Shown piece after piece: positions 20,644-30,613 of a stretch of DNA of 64,000 nucleotides. Every line of letters starts with the position of its first letter. The first letter of the stretch is position 1. Source of the stretch: Neopestalotiopsis rosae (Eukaryota > Ascomycota > Sordariomycetes > Amphisphaeriales > Sporocadaceae); the NCBI GenBank assembly GCA_023078685.1, contig JALGAS010000002.1, positions 4,092,001-4,156,000 of the forward strand. The letters are read 5' to 3'. The position numbers and the translations under genes are program-made. Below the pieces are notes generated by a model. The model did no database searches. It was given only the letters and a program-made list of their open reading frames with translations, and was not told the DNA's origin.

Positions 20644-21363
20644 CCAGTCTCTGTAGTTGTCACTTGAATACAACATACAATAATCTAAAATGACAGGTGC
20701 GATCATACTGTGCATACCGATAGGCGACGCACAAATTTGGACACCGCGAAGAACAGAAAGGCACAGAAAGAAATTGGAGCGATGGACTCCAACTGATTAA
20801 TATTCATTATTGATTGCTTCCTGCCTACAAGGTGAGTTGTTCATCCACCCTTCCAGAATGCTAGGTATTGATCCCTCAACGTCCATCCACCCCACTGTCA
20901 GCAATCCTTCGAAATGCTTGTACCCGGGGAGAAGGATCGTACACTAAACCGAATTCATCGACATCTGCCCTATCTGAGCTTGGCGCGTCCACTATAAGGA
21001 TGGCGCGGCCGCTGCATTACACAACGGTAACTGGCTATGCCAATCAATTTAGGGCGCATTCTACAGCGCCAGAGCAGCTAAGCGAACCCTAAAAGGCTTG
21101 AATGCTGCATAGGACCCTGAACTAAAGCGGCCGCAGCAGAGCAGATGGAAACCGGGTGAGAGTCCGAATGCGAATACAAGCACCGCCCAACCGATGACGG
21201 GTTGCAGAGGATCCTACCTTGACTGCGAGCTGCCAATTCGATATAAAAAGATACAAAATGGAAGGTCATCGCCAAGAAAAATGTTTTTGGATAATCAAAT
21301 CCCTCGGCTGAGCTTGTTTTGACTTCGTCTTGTCCATCATATTTCCTTCTCATTTGCTTAGCC
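20644..21363. other. intergenic, upstream of the esterase gene
   Basis: No gene is visible. Two GCGGCCGC NotI-type octamers (21005 and 21127 regions) flank a stretch without other structure. Confidence 0.4.
21240..21248 (+). promoter_or_regulatory. TATA box of the carboxylesterase gene
   Basis: GATATAAAAAG lies about 120 bp upstream of the start codon at 21364, a usual TATA position allowing a short 5' UTR. Confidence 0.45.
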
Positions 21364-23167
21364 ATGCATTTCTCTACACCGAGTGGACTTATACCGAGTC
21401 TGCTAGCGCTCGCCGCAACAGCAGCAGCTCAAAAGGTCAACATCGCCAATGGCACAATACAAGGCGGAGAATGCAATCGAACCGACTCTTATTATTTCTC
21501 TTCCATCCCTTATGCCCTCCCACCCGTCGGTGATCTGCGACTAAAGGCACCTCAACCACACGCTGGGGCATACAATGGAACACTGGACGCCACAGCATCT
21601 CCGGCTTCATGTATACAATTCAGCACAGAATTCGCCGAGTCAAATACTCAGAGTGAGGACTGGTAAGCTTTTCTGACTCTCTCAACTCGGTCATGGACAT
21701 GCTTCTGATCATTTCCGCTCAGCCTATATCTCAGCATTTGGACCCCAAGCACCGTAAAATGCGGCTCCAAGCTACCAGTAAAGGTGTGGCTATACGGCGG
21801 CGGCAACGAAGCGGGAGGTATCTCTGACCCGACTTACGACGGCTGCTATGCCACCTCGGACTCCATCATTGTGTCTATCAACTATCGTGTTGGGCCTCTG
21901 GGTTTCCTTGCGCTTGATAGCTTGGGTCTCAATGGCAACTTTGGTCTTCAAGATCAATTGCTTGGTCTCAGCTGGGTCCAAGAGAATATCGCGGCCTTTG
22001 GAGGCGATCCGGTACGTACATCTAGTATAAGCTGCAGTGATTCCATTCCGGCCGCTAACTGATGCTTCGTGGAATAGACGAAAGTCCTTTTGTTTGGTCA
22101 ATCTGCAGGTGCCACCGATGCCTATACGATCAGCACCCTACCTCAAGCTCCAGAGCTCATCAATTCGGTGGCTCTGGAGTCTGGTGGTGGGCGAGATCCT
22201 CCCACAGTAGAAAAAGCCCAGCAGTGGCAACAGCACTTTCTCGACTCACTGAATTGCACTACTCCTGATGTAAGCTCCCTTCGCATCATCCAGCGCTGAT
22301 TCAATTCGTATTGACGATCGTTCAAAGCTTGACTGTGTCCTTGCTGCATCCACCTCGGACCTAGTGATAGCAGAAGCCGCCATGCCCAACGAGCAAGCCC
22401 CCGGCGCCACCACACCATTCACAGCCGAAGGCGCTCGAGCAAACTGGGGGCCTCTCGTTGATGGCGACGTCCTTCCCGTGGCTCCTACTTCCGTAGGTAA
22501 CAAGGTGCCGGCCATCTTTGGCTTCAACGCGGAAGAGGGCACTATATTCGTCTTTGGCGACTACCAAGAGGAATCTCTCTCGCTGACGCAGGCCGACTAT
22601 GACACGTTCCTCGAGTACAACTTTGGCCCCCTGGCTTCCGTGGTCAACCAGACATACTCGGTATCAAAGTTCAACGGCACCATTGCGCCCGTCTTTGCCG
22701 CCATGGAGACAGTCCTCGGCGAGGTCTCCTACAAGTGCCCTGCGCACCGTGCCTTGCTCAAGTCGCAGGAGATTGGCATGCCGGCCTGGTCTTACGAGTT
22801 CAGCCACACTCCTAGCTGCGCGTGGTACAGCGCTATCCCGAACAGCATTCTCAAGTATGTTGGCGCCACGCACACGGCCGAGATCCCCTTTGTCTTCAAC
22901 ACCACGCACAACATGCCTCTGCCCGATGGCAACTGCACCTTTACCGATGCGGAACAGGAACTCGCGGTCTCCATGAGCGAGGCATGGACTAGTATGGCCG
23001 CGTTCGGCCGACCCGGTGACGAGACTGCTTGGCCTCAGTGGACAAAGAACACCTCTGCCGGTGTCAATATCGATGAGAGCATGGTCGTGGGGACCGTGGA
23101 CTTCACCAGCTGCTTGTTCTGGGACGCCATCAATGCAAAGTCGCTCGAGATAGCCAACGCATCTTAA
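21364..23167 (+). CDS. secreted type-B carboxylesterase/lipase
   Basis: Four exons: 21364-21662, 21723-22011, 22078-22269 and 22328-23167 (introns of 60, 66 and 58 bp with GTAAGC, GTACGT and GTAAGC donors), giving 539 residues. An N-terminal signal peptide (LLALAATAAAQK) is followed by the family hallmarks: SSIPYALPPVGDLRL, EDCLYLSIW created by the first splice, an oxyanion-hole region VWLYGGGNEAG, the nucleophile motif FGQSAGA, the acid in FNAEEGTIFVFG and a likely His in THTAEIPFVF. The family (PF00135) hydrolyses carboxylic esters of lipids or xenobiotics. The substrate cannot be predicted. The oxyanion motif has GGGN rather than the commoner HGGGF. It heads a three-gene same-strand group. 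Confidence 0.92.
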
Positions 23168-23570
23168 TTGCCAAGGCCATTGGCTCGCTGGATCGTCTTT
23201 CTCTCTGTATATAATTGTAGATAGATCAATGGAGGTACTCCAAAGCTGCCTTGACTGCCAACGCAAACAACGTGCATTCCCATCCAGCAACCTCATTCCC
23301 GTTGAAATTCGTGAGAGTTATTATCATACAATTTCATTCAGAATGTTTCGCAATTTCAAATCGGCTGGATTGTTTTCTTCCAAGGCCAACTGCGTATCCG
23401 GGTTGAGGGTACAGTCCGGCGAAGTGGGGCCGTAGAAAAGGAAAAGGGATTCCGTGAGAAGGTTTACTATAGAAGTCGAGCTTAGCCGCGGACATGGGTT
23501 ACTCATACACTCATCTATGATCATAATCTTCTACGTTCCACACACCGTCGTATATTATCATTGTCCCATC
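23168..23570. promoter_or_regulatory. intergenic between the esterase and amidohydrolase genes
   Basis: About 400 bp carrying the esterase 3' end and the amidohydrolase promoter. An in-frame ATG at 23517 could extend the next protein by 18 hydrophobic residues, but the start at 23571 fits family N-termini better. Confidence 0.4.
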
Positions 23571-24632
23571 ATGAAAAAAGTTGGCATTACCAATGTCCTC
23601 ATCTTTGACGGAGAAAACGTCACCGGCCCCGGCAGCGTGGTCATCGAGGACGGTTTGATAAGCGACAACACAACAGGAGCAGAGATCATTGATGGGACAG
23701 GTTGTATGATCATCCCTGGGCTGATCGATACCCATGTGCACATTGCCAATGAGTCCGAACTTCGCAACTGCATCAAGTACGGTGTGACCACAGTCTGTGA
23801 TCTTGGCGCCTATCCAAAACAGCTTTTTGAAAAGATGAAGAGCGTCAAGGGCACAACCGAATACCTCTCTTCCGGTCTAGCCGCGTTCCCGCCCGAGAGC
23901 ATGCACGCGCATTTCCACGCAAAACTGGACACGGACATGTCGCTCAAGCGAGAGGAAGACGTGGCCGACTGGGTCGCGGCTCGAGTGGCCGAGGGCGTTG
24001 ACTTTATCAAGATCATTGCCGACGAGCCCGGCTTCAGCCAGGCGTCTCTCGATAAGCTGGCGTCCGAGTCCAAAGCAGCGGGCAAGGTGACCATTGCTCA
24101 TGGCACGCACTACACCGCGTATGAGAGGGGCCTAAAGGCTGGGTTCGACATACTGACCCACGTGCCCCTGGAGAAGACCTTGGATGAGACAATTATAGAC
24201 AAAATGGTCGCTCAGCGCACAGTTTCATCGCCAACATTGGCCATGATGAAGCTCATGGTCGACAGCGATCATTTCACGCTTCCGGGCGCGGCTTTTGGTA
24301 ATTGCCTGAAAGGCGCCGCGGCCATGCACGAGGCGGGTGTGCCAATAATAGTCGGGACGGACTCCAATCTCATGAAAATGCCAGTCCACCATGGTTCGGG
24401 TCTGCATGACGAAATGGCATTGCTGGTGGAAGCGGGTCTGTCTCCTATAGACGCATTGAAAGGGGCAACATCCCTCGCGGCGCACCATTTCAGGCTGAAA
24501 GATCGTGGTAGAATTGCCGTCGGTCTGAAGGCGGATCTCGTCTTGATCGAGGGTGGCCCTACGAGGGATATCAGCGACTCAAGGAAGATCCGGGCAGTCT
24601 GGAAAGATGGTGTTGAACAACAAAAGGATTGA
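23571..24632 (+). CDS. metal-dependent amidohydrolase
   Basis: Single exon, 353 residues from ATG 23571. The beta-sandwich N-terminus (ITNVLIFDGENV, IPGLIDTHVH) and the TIM-barrel metal ligands of the amidohydrolase superfamily are visible: H55 and H57 in DTHVH, a candidate carboxylated K147 in FIKIIAD, H177/H180 in AHGTH, H197 in LTHVPL and D264 in VGTDS. The C-terminal GRIAVGLKADLVLIEG closes the sandwich. This arrangement resembles the imidazolonepropionase/prolidase-like subgroup (Amidohydro_1, PF01979), which hydrolyses cyclic amides, peptides or related bonds. The substrate is not predictable. It has the same orientation as the esterase and GFA genes on either side. Confidence 0.9.
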   Translation: MKKVGITNVLIFDGENVTGPGSVVIEDGLISDNTTGAEIIDGTGCMIIPGLIDTHVHIANESELRNCIKYGVTTVCDLGAYPKQLFEKMKSVKGTTEYLSSGLAAFPPESMHAHFHAKLDTDMSLKREEDVADWVAARVAEGVDFIKIIADEPGFSQASLDKLASESKAAGKVTIAHGTHYTAYERGLKAGFDILTHVPLEKTLDETIIDKMVAQRTVSSPTLAMMKLMVDSDHFTLPGAAFGNCLKGAAAMHEAGVPIIVGTDSNLMKMPVHHGSGLHDEMALLVEAGLSPIDALKGATSLAAHHFRLKDRGRIAVGLKADLVLIEGGPTRDISDSRKIRAVWKDGVEQQKD

Positions 24633-24923
24633 TGAGCATGATGGATAGGAATATCAGTCTGTCCTTACATTCAGCCACATCGTATATTCTGGAATATTTC
24701 ATTGTCCAGCGTCTTTGAAATTTAGCCCTGGGCTGGTCATTGTGTCGTGGATTGTGGAAGAGTGACCATAAGAGAATGAGAGTCGGGACCGAAATGCGGG
24801 GATCGCCAGCTCTTATGATTTTGGCGTTGCATCCGATCTCGTGTAGAAATAACATGTAAATACCAACTTTGTAAGCAAAAAAATCTAGTATCGATTTTAC
24901 GACAGTATACTGACTGCAGTCTT

Positions 24924-25448
24924 ATGCATCAAACCTCACCTCGAAAGTACACTGTTAGCATGTCAACTTCAAATGCAGCCACAAGCGCATCTTGCCTATG
25001 CGGCGCCATCAAGTTCCAATACGCGGGCCCGCCCCTCGGCGTAGCGACCGAGCGATGTCATTGCGTCTCTTGCCAGAAATGGACAGGCAGCGCGTTTACA
25101 TCAAACGTGACCATCGAGAAGCCTTTACTGGAAGTCCTGCAGGGTGAGCCGGCCCGGTATACCACAACGGGGCTCTCGGGAAACAAAATCCACTTTGTCT
25201 TTTGCGACGGATGTGGAAGCGGTCTCTGGAACGAGCCCGAGGCCACGCCGCAGTGGATCTGTATCAAGGCCGGGACAATTGATGATGCTTGGGTCCGGAG
25301 TCTGGGGACGGTGCCGCGACCCGGCGGTCAGCATCGGGAAGACGGAAGTACCACGCTCGCAAGGCATGTCGATGTTGAGTTCTTTGTCAAGGACCGTGTG
25401 AGCTATCAAGCGGCATGTCCCGGGGCAAAGCAGGAAGAGAGGATGTAA
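24924..25448 (+). CDS. GFA/CENP-V-fold zinc protein
   Basis: 174 residues from ATG 24924. A second ATG at 24960 (MSTSNAATS) gives 162 residues and may be the true start, since family members begin close to the first Cys motif. The Cys clusters SCLCGAIKF, RCHCVSCQKWTGSAF and FCDGCGSGLW are the zinc ligands of the GFA/Mss4-like fold (PF04828, called glutathione-dependent formaldehyde-activating enzyme). WICIKAGTIDD follows as usual. In fungi such genes are often next to catabolic or secondary-metabolism genes. True formaldehyde or glutathione activity is unproven for most members. No intron is apparent. Confidence 0.9.
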   Translation: MHQTSPRKYTVSMSTSNAATSASCLCGAIKFQYAGPPLGVATERCHCVSCQKWTGSAFTSNVTIEKPLLEVLQGEPARYTTTGLSGNKIHFVFCDGCGSGLWNEPEATPQWICIKAGTIDDAWVRSLGTVPRPGGQHREDGSTTLARHVDVEFFVKDRVSYQAACPGAKQEERM

Positions 25449-26152
25449 AGTGGCTTGCGTCCGACAGTCTTATGTTTCTGCTGGGTATGTTTCGTTTCAT
25501 CTGGGACTTATCCTCTTCAGTCAGCCCTATGCCTGGTTCAAACTAACATCATGAGTGTGGCAGAGACAGACATGACGGAGATTGTCTCAAATCATTGATG
25601 TAGGCGATCTTTCAACAGCGTTTGCGGCCCAAGATGTGACCGCTGCTCAAATTGAAGGACCGTTGCGATCGTGCAAGCACGTATCAATCGATTAAAAATG
25701 GTGTCTTTCGACAATATTCGTAGATGATTGAAACAAGCACGTGGCATGGTATAGATTTCTCACCCAAAACATCACCTTCTGGTTGGTGGTGATGGTTCAT
25801 TATGGCAATCAAACAAGGTTTGGCGCTACTCTATGACGATGGATACGAAGCCCGCCTACTCTTGCCTAATTATATAATAGTCATCGTCGCAAGCATTGGC
25901 CCTCCTCTAGCGTCTTGAAAAATACTTCAGACTACCAAGACGCCGATTGACTCAGTTGCAGGCCTCCACTCACAAGTGCCGCGTTGCCGTCCCCATAGTC
26001 TAGACTTTAGGCACGAAATAACTTTTCTGTCCCTGATTTTGTCCAAACTTCGAGATACGCTTAAACAGCAAAGATGTAAACTCCGAACTCATCAATTATT
26101 TTGACACTTTGTATTCACTAATCGCCTTCCATATGGACGCTCACTCGAAACC
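25449..26152. other. intergenic
   Basis: About 700 bp without a gene. It carries the promoter of the next gene, with no clear TATA box. Confidence 0.4.
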
Positions 26153-26204
26153 ATGGCGGATACTCAGTCCTGCGAATACCTCATTTACCACGGCGCCGTG
26201 GTAA
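26133..26204 (+). promoter_or_regulatory. overlapping upstream ORF of the 517-aa membrane-protein gene
   Basis: An ATG 20 bp before the main start opens a 24-codon frame that ends in TAA inside the main coding region and in another frame. If the mRNA begins upstream of it, scanning ribosomes would meet this start first. The context of the main ATG (ACCATGG) is stronger than that of the upstream one (CATATGG). Confidence 0.35.
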
Positions 26205-27706
26205 CAGCCAATTCGGATATCTCAGGGATAGGCGTCATATTGGCCTTTGTCCTGAGCGCATACATAACCTTTATCGCAATTTTTGCCGCCTACCTCTTTG
26301 GTCTCGTGGACGAGGAACTACTCAACGAGGTCGACCGGCGCCTCTTTCGGATCCGCCCGTACAAGGCCGGCGCCCACTCCTCGAGAGGTCGCCGGGCAAG
26401 GGTTTGTAGATGCGTGCGCCAAGTCATTATTGTCCTGAGCGACCAGCAAATGTTTACCGGCATCGCCATCATGAGCGCAGGATTCCGCGGCCTGCAGACC
26501 CGGGATATCTCCGTCTACCACTTCCAGATCGTGCTGTATCTGGCCTGGATGTCGAGCAGCGTGCACCTCTCGGCCGTGACCTTGCTCGGGTCCTACCTGC
26601 GACAACATAGGGGTATTCTGCTATGGCGCTTTGCCGGCATGCTCGTTCTCCTGGTCATGCTAATTGTGGCCCTCGTCCCGACCATCAGCAACGACTGGGG
26701 CATTTTCTGGTGGGACGGCATGCTGGAGAACAGAACTGGATGGGCTATTCCAGCCTACTGTTTCTGGGGCGAGTTGTGGGGAGACGGCGTTGGACCGGAC
26801 GCGCCATTGGGTTTTGTCATTCTCGCCGTGAGCTACCTGTGGAAGATGGGTGGACTGTTTGACACTACTACCGCGGCCTACCGCACCTATCTCAAGAATC
26901 CCATCGAGGACGCCATCCTCAAGTCCTTGACGTACCCGGCCATCAAGTACCGCGACAGCGAAAGATCTTGGTTCTGGCTGTGGACTTTTCGGCTTATGCT
27001 CGGGGTGGCCCTTCCCACCATGGCCATCGTCGAGTGTGCGTCTTCTTTCGCCGCCTCCTTGTGGCTGTCCCTGACCAGTCTGCTCTACGGGACTATTCAA
27101 ATCTTCATTCCGCGCGAACAGATGATCCCATTGACCGGATCTAGTGAGAGCTCTTGGGGTTTTGGACAATTGGTGCCGCTGATCCTGCTCATCCAGCCGG
27201 TAGGAGTGCTCTTTGAGCACCTCTACTCCAAGCACAAGAGCAGTGAAAGCGAGCACGGAGACCATGCTGCTGCACATGACACTATTCGAGATGCGATAGA
27301 AGCAGCACCCGCGATCCCAACCAGTTACAAGCCATCATTGTTAGGACTGCTAGTAAGCCGGAGCGACAAAGAGCTTGAGAAGGGCCACAGCAGACATGAT
27401 GCCATTTGGAAGCTACTCTACTCGAGCAAACTGTTTGCCTTGATGGTGTACCTCATCCAAGCGGCCATAGCCGCCATATGCGCAGTGGTCTTTTATTTCG
27501 ACGTCCTCACCATTGGCAACGTCCGTTCCGACAATTGGTCGTTGATACTAATCGCCCTCGCTGCTTTTCTGGGCGCCGGGCTGTTGTCCAGCATTGCGCT
27601 GGCGCCGTTGAGCGTGACTGGTCGGTGTCCTCGGAGCATGGACGGGGAGTTGCCGGTGGTTCGCGCCAACGAACGACTCCTGGAATTATCGCACATAACA
27701 ACGTGA
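26153..27706 (+). CDS. fungal multi-pass membrane protein, function unknown
   Basis: 517 residues, single exon, ATG 26153 in a favourable ACCATGG context. The arrangement matches a large uncharacterised Pezizomycotina family: an N-terminal membrane helix (GVILAFVLSAYITFIAIFAA), the conserved LSDQQMFTGIAIMSAGF block, then YHFQIVLYLAWMSSSVHLSA and a following RRHRG-type loop with LVLLVMLIVALVPT. Further helices lie around 300-345 and near the C-terminus (LMVYLIQAAIAAICAVVF, LILIALAAFLGAGLLSSIA). A cytosolic loop lies at about 365-425. No catalytic motif is seen. It ends 115 bp from the convergent M6 peptidase gene. Confidence 0.8.
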   Translation: MADTQSCEYLIYHGAVVTANSDISGIGVILAFVLSAYITFIAIFAAYLFGLVDEELLNEVDRRLFRIRPYKAGAHSSRGRRARVCRCVRQVIIVLSDQQMFTGIAIMSAGFRGLQTRDISVYHFQIVLYLAWMSSSVHLSAVTLLGSYLRQHRGILLWRFAGMLVLLVMLIVALVPTISNDWGIFWWDGMLENRTGWAIPAYCFWGELWGDGVGPDAPLGFVILAVSYLWKMGGLFDTTTAAYRTYLKNPIEDAILKSLTYPAIKYRDSERSWFWLWTFRLMLGVALPTMAIVECASSFAASLWLSLTSLLYGTIQIFIPREQMIPLTGSSESSWGFGQLVPLILLIQPVGVLFEHLYSKHKSSESEHGDHAAAHDTIRDAIEAAPAIPTSYKPSLLGLLVSRSDKELEKGHSRHDAIWKLLYSSKLFALMVYLIQAAIAAICAVVFYFDVLTIGNVRSDNWSLILIALAAFLGAGLLSSIALAPLSVTGRCPRSMDGELPVVRANERLLELSHITT

Positions 27707-27821
27707 ATACTAAGCATCGGAAAAATAAAAAATAATAATAATTATGTACTAGAAAACGTCCTCTAAGTATGTGTGTTCCAACGTCGTAGTTGTATCATCC
27801 CGCTCACCAATTGTGATAATC

Positions 27822-29882
27822 TCACTTTTGTACTTGGCACGTCGCCGTCGCAACCACAGACGCATCAGACTCAGAGGTTGCGGTCAAAATGACCACGGCC
27901 GCATCAGCTGCATCTGCCGAATATGCCCTCACAGCGACCTTTGCGTCGGCCGACGCCCCAAACTTGGCCGTCACCAGCTCATTAGGCAGCTGTACAGTCC
28001 ATCCGCCTCCCTCCACTGTAGCATTGAGGCGGTAAATGTCCGAATCGATGTAAGAGGTCACATCATCTGGATGTCCGTTCTCGCCCTCGACATATGTACC
28101 ATTATTTGTCAAGGAGAACGTGCACAAGAGGCCGTCCGTAGTGGCGTCCTCGCCTTCTGCCGTCCCTGCAGCGAGAGAGACGCCATGTGTGCTGGGCCCA
28201 GCGGTGCCAGTAACGGAGCGGACACCAATGGTGTACGACAGCACACCAGTCTCATCGCGGTTAATGTTGATGATGTAAAAGTGCAAATCATTCGCCTCGT
28301 CGACATACTCAAACTCGCTGCCCGACCGCGTGCCCGCATGGAACAGGGCGTCCAGGAGCTGGCGGTAGTCGCCCAGGGTGATGTAGGCCGCAGTGCCGTT
28401 GGGGCGGTAAAAGTCAATGAGCTCAATGTCCTGGGGGTTGGCGTCGATAACCCAGACAAAGGGCTCCGAGTCGAGCTCCTTGGTCTTGCTCAGCATGACG
28501 CCGTGGTCGGGCTGGAACGAGTCGGCGCCCATGCGGTCGACGACCTCGACGTGGTAGTGGTCGTAGCCGCCACCGTCGCAGAAGACGTCCGTCTCGATGC
28601 TGCAGTTGGGCGACAGGTCGCCGCCATTGTCCATGTTGACGCGCAGGCCAATCAGGCCGTCCTCGCCCGTGACGATGGCGCGGGCCGTGACTTCGGCCAC
28701 GATGAGCCCAGAGTCGGTCAGCGCCTCACGCGAGAGGTGCAAAATAGTCGTGTTGCTAATCAGTCCCAGCTGCGCCTTGTCTCGGACCGTGTGTAGACTT
28801 CCCATGGAACCTCCCTGGACCGCGGGGATCTGCCATCGAGAGTGAGGACCTCCAGGCCCGTTGAAACTTCCCCTGTCCATCATGGAGAACGGGCCCGAGT
28901 AGGCCCGACGAAGCGGCGATCCGTATGGGTTGTTGTAGTTATCGCCAATATCGAGAAGGTGACTGAGCTCGTGCGCATACGTCGACATACCCGAGCTCTC
29001 AGCCTGCGTCGACGATCCGCCCCCGGCATTGGGCCACTCGTTGGACGCCGCCGCCCACGACGTCCACTCGACGTAGCGCGTCTTGGCCCAGTTGGTCGCA
29101 TTGTCGGCCACGCCGGCGGGCGGGCCAAACTCCTCGGGCACGTCCTCTTTGGTCAGAAACTTCATCTCGCCAAACTCCTGCCACGTCGACGACTCGTCCT
29201 GGCCCGCCGAGAGGATAAAGACGAGCTCGTACGAGTCGGCCGTGTCGTTGCCGACGTCTGCGCGCCACAGGGCCAGCGCGTCGGTGCGAATGTCAAGGTT
29301 GCACGTGCCCGCCTCCGGACAGCCGCCCAGGTTCATGTCGGCCGAGATGCCGTACTGGTAGGCTAGAGACGGCATCTCGTAGGCGCCAAACACGGTCAGG
29401 TCGACTCCATATCTACCGTGAGAGTCGCCCATCCAGTATTCATGAAGCGTGTGTCCATTGTTGATATCATTCGGGGTGTTCAGCAGATCCCGGTAGTAGG
29501 CCGGCACCTCGTCTCGAGACAAGCCCGACACCAAGGGCAGCGGATTGCCGTAAATGGTGGACTCGGCCGCCTGGGTAACCACAAAGGGCCGGTCCGAGTA
29601 GTCAATCGTCACCAGGGCAATGTTGAAGTTGCGCTCCGATCCCGTCTGCGCGGGGTCGCTCCAGTTTGTCCCCGGCGGCGAGACAAAATCGGCCCACGTC
29701 ATGTTGTCCGGGTTCACCCAGTTCTGAGCATCAAGCACGTCGAAGGGGGTGGAGGCGAGCTTCTTGCTCAAGACCACCACCTCGGAGTCTGCTACAGGCG
29801 CGGCATTGGATTTGTTGGTGGTCAGAGTCACGAGAGCTCCGAGTGACGCCTGAAGGCGATAAGTCCAACGAGTCGGCCCCAT
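27822..29882 (-). CDS. M6-type secreted metallopeptidase
   Basis: 686 residues in one exon from ATG 29882. A weakly hydrophobic N-terminus (LQASLGALVTL, then an AAPVA candidate cleavage site) suggests secretion. The zinc motif HELSH is at 304-308, followed by LLDIGDNYNNP and a MMDRGSF Met-turn-like segment with downstream SRWQ, as in M6 peptidases of the immune-inhibitor-A group (PF05547-like). The C-terminal roughly 250 residues look like beta-rich accessory modules with VDRMGADSFQPDHG and FVWVIDANP. Coding GC is high. M6 enzymes are best known from bacteria; fungal members exist, so ancient transfer is possible but cannot be judged here. Substrate unknown. Confidence 0.85.
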   Translation of the reverse strand: MGPTRWTYRLQASLGALVTLTTNKSNAAPVADSEVVVLSKKLASTPFDVLDAQNWVNPDNMTWADFVSPPGTNWSDPAQTGSERNFNIALVTIDYSDRPFVVTQAAESTIYGNPLPLVSGLSRDEVPAYYRDLLNTPNDINNGHTLHEYWMGDSHGRYGVDLTVFGAYEMPSLAYQYGISADMNLGGCPEAGTCNLDIRTDALALWRADVGNDTADSYELVFILSAGQDESSTWQEFGEMKFLTKEDVPEEFGPPAGVADNATNWAKTRYVEWTSWAAASNEWPNAGGGSSTQAESSGMSTYAHELSHLLDIGDNYNNPYGSPLRRAYSGPFSMMDRGSFNGPGGPHSRWQIPAVQGGSMGSLHTVRDKAQLGLISNTTILHLSREALTDSGLIVAEVTARAIVTGEDGLIGLRVNMDNGGDLSPNCSIETDVFCDGGGYDHYHVEVVDRMGADSFQPDHGVMLSKTKELDSEPFVWVIDANPQDIELIDFYRPNGTAAYITLGDYRQLLDALFHAGTRSGSEFEYVDEANDLHFYIININRDETGVLSYTIGVRSVTGTAGPSTHGVSLAAGTAEGEDATTDGLLCTFSLTNNGTYVEGENGHPDDVTSYIDSDIYRLNATVEGGGWTVQLPNELVTAKFGASADAKVAVRAYSADAADAAVVILTATSESDASVVATATCQVQK

Positions 29883-30613
29883 GATTGTCTCTAGCTATCC
29901 AAACTTCAACAACTGTACAACCAGCTCAGGAGACTGCGACAGACGCAGAGAGGCGGCGAGAGGCACTCGAGGACCATTTTGTAGTCTCCGATCAAGCCGA
30001 AAATGTTTGCTTCATCGTAATACGGCGCTTAATTGCGGCACGGCAGAGTGTGCAGAACATTATTGCCTGAAAAAGACATGCCAAGACAAACTAATCTGAG
30101 GTGATCACCAGTGATGCTACCACCTACTTATAACACGAGTTTAAAGTATGTTCTGATCAGATAATACAGGCAGCGCCTCATCTCCGAATGGACGGCTACA
30201 AGTCACCGATCTAGAAGCCCCCTGCCCTCAACTGTCGACCTTCCCATCTGGGTTAATTCTATCAGACGGCGAACGCGGGGCGAGGCTTGGCTGCAGGGCC
30301 GAGAACCGCCCCGGCTTTATTTGAACTACCAAATTGAAGAGAACAATTCTCAATTGTTTGTTATTGATAATGCTATGATTCATCATTCTAGTAATAATTA
30401 ATCGAGAGGACTGTTCCATGCTCAAGGTCAAGTCGGGGATATTATAGGGACCGAAGTTGTCCCAAGGTGGGCGCTCATCAGCCTGTAGCCAATGCCTTCA
30501 TTCCGTCTCACTTTCGCCAGCAGTATTCAACGATTTGCCTGCATCCAATTGCTTGCAGTATGAGTGGTTGCGGGAGCCGGTAGGGCAGATTTCTTTGCTT
30601 TCCTGCGTGATTT
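29883..30613. other. intergenic
   Basis: About 730 bp between the M6 peptidase start and the PAP2 gene end. No gene or repeat is recognised. Confidence 0.45.

Noticed and set aside
28842..29366. Arg-rich open frame antisense to the M6 peptidase
   Set aside because: Shadow of a GC-rich coding region.
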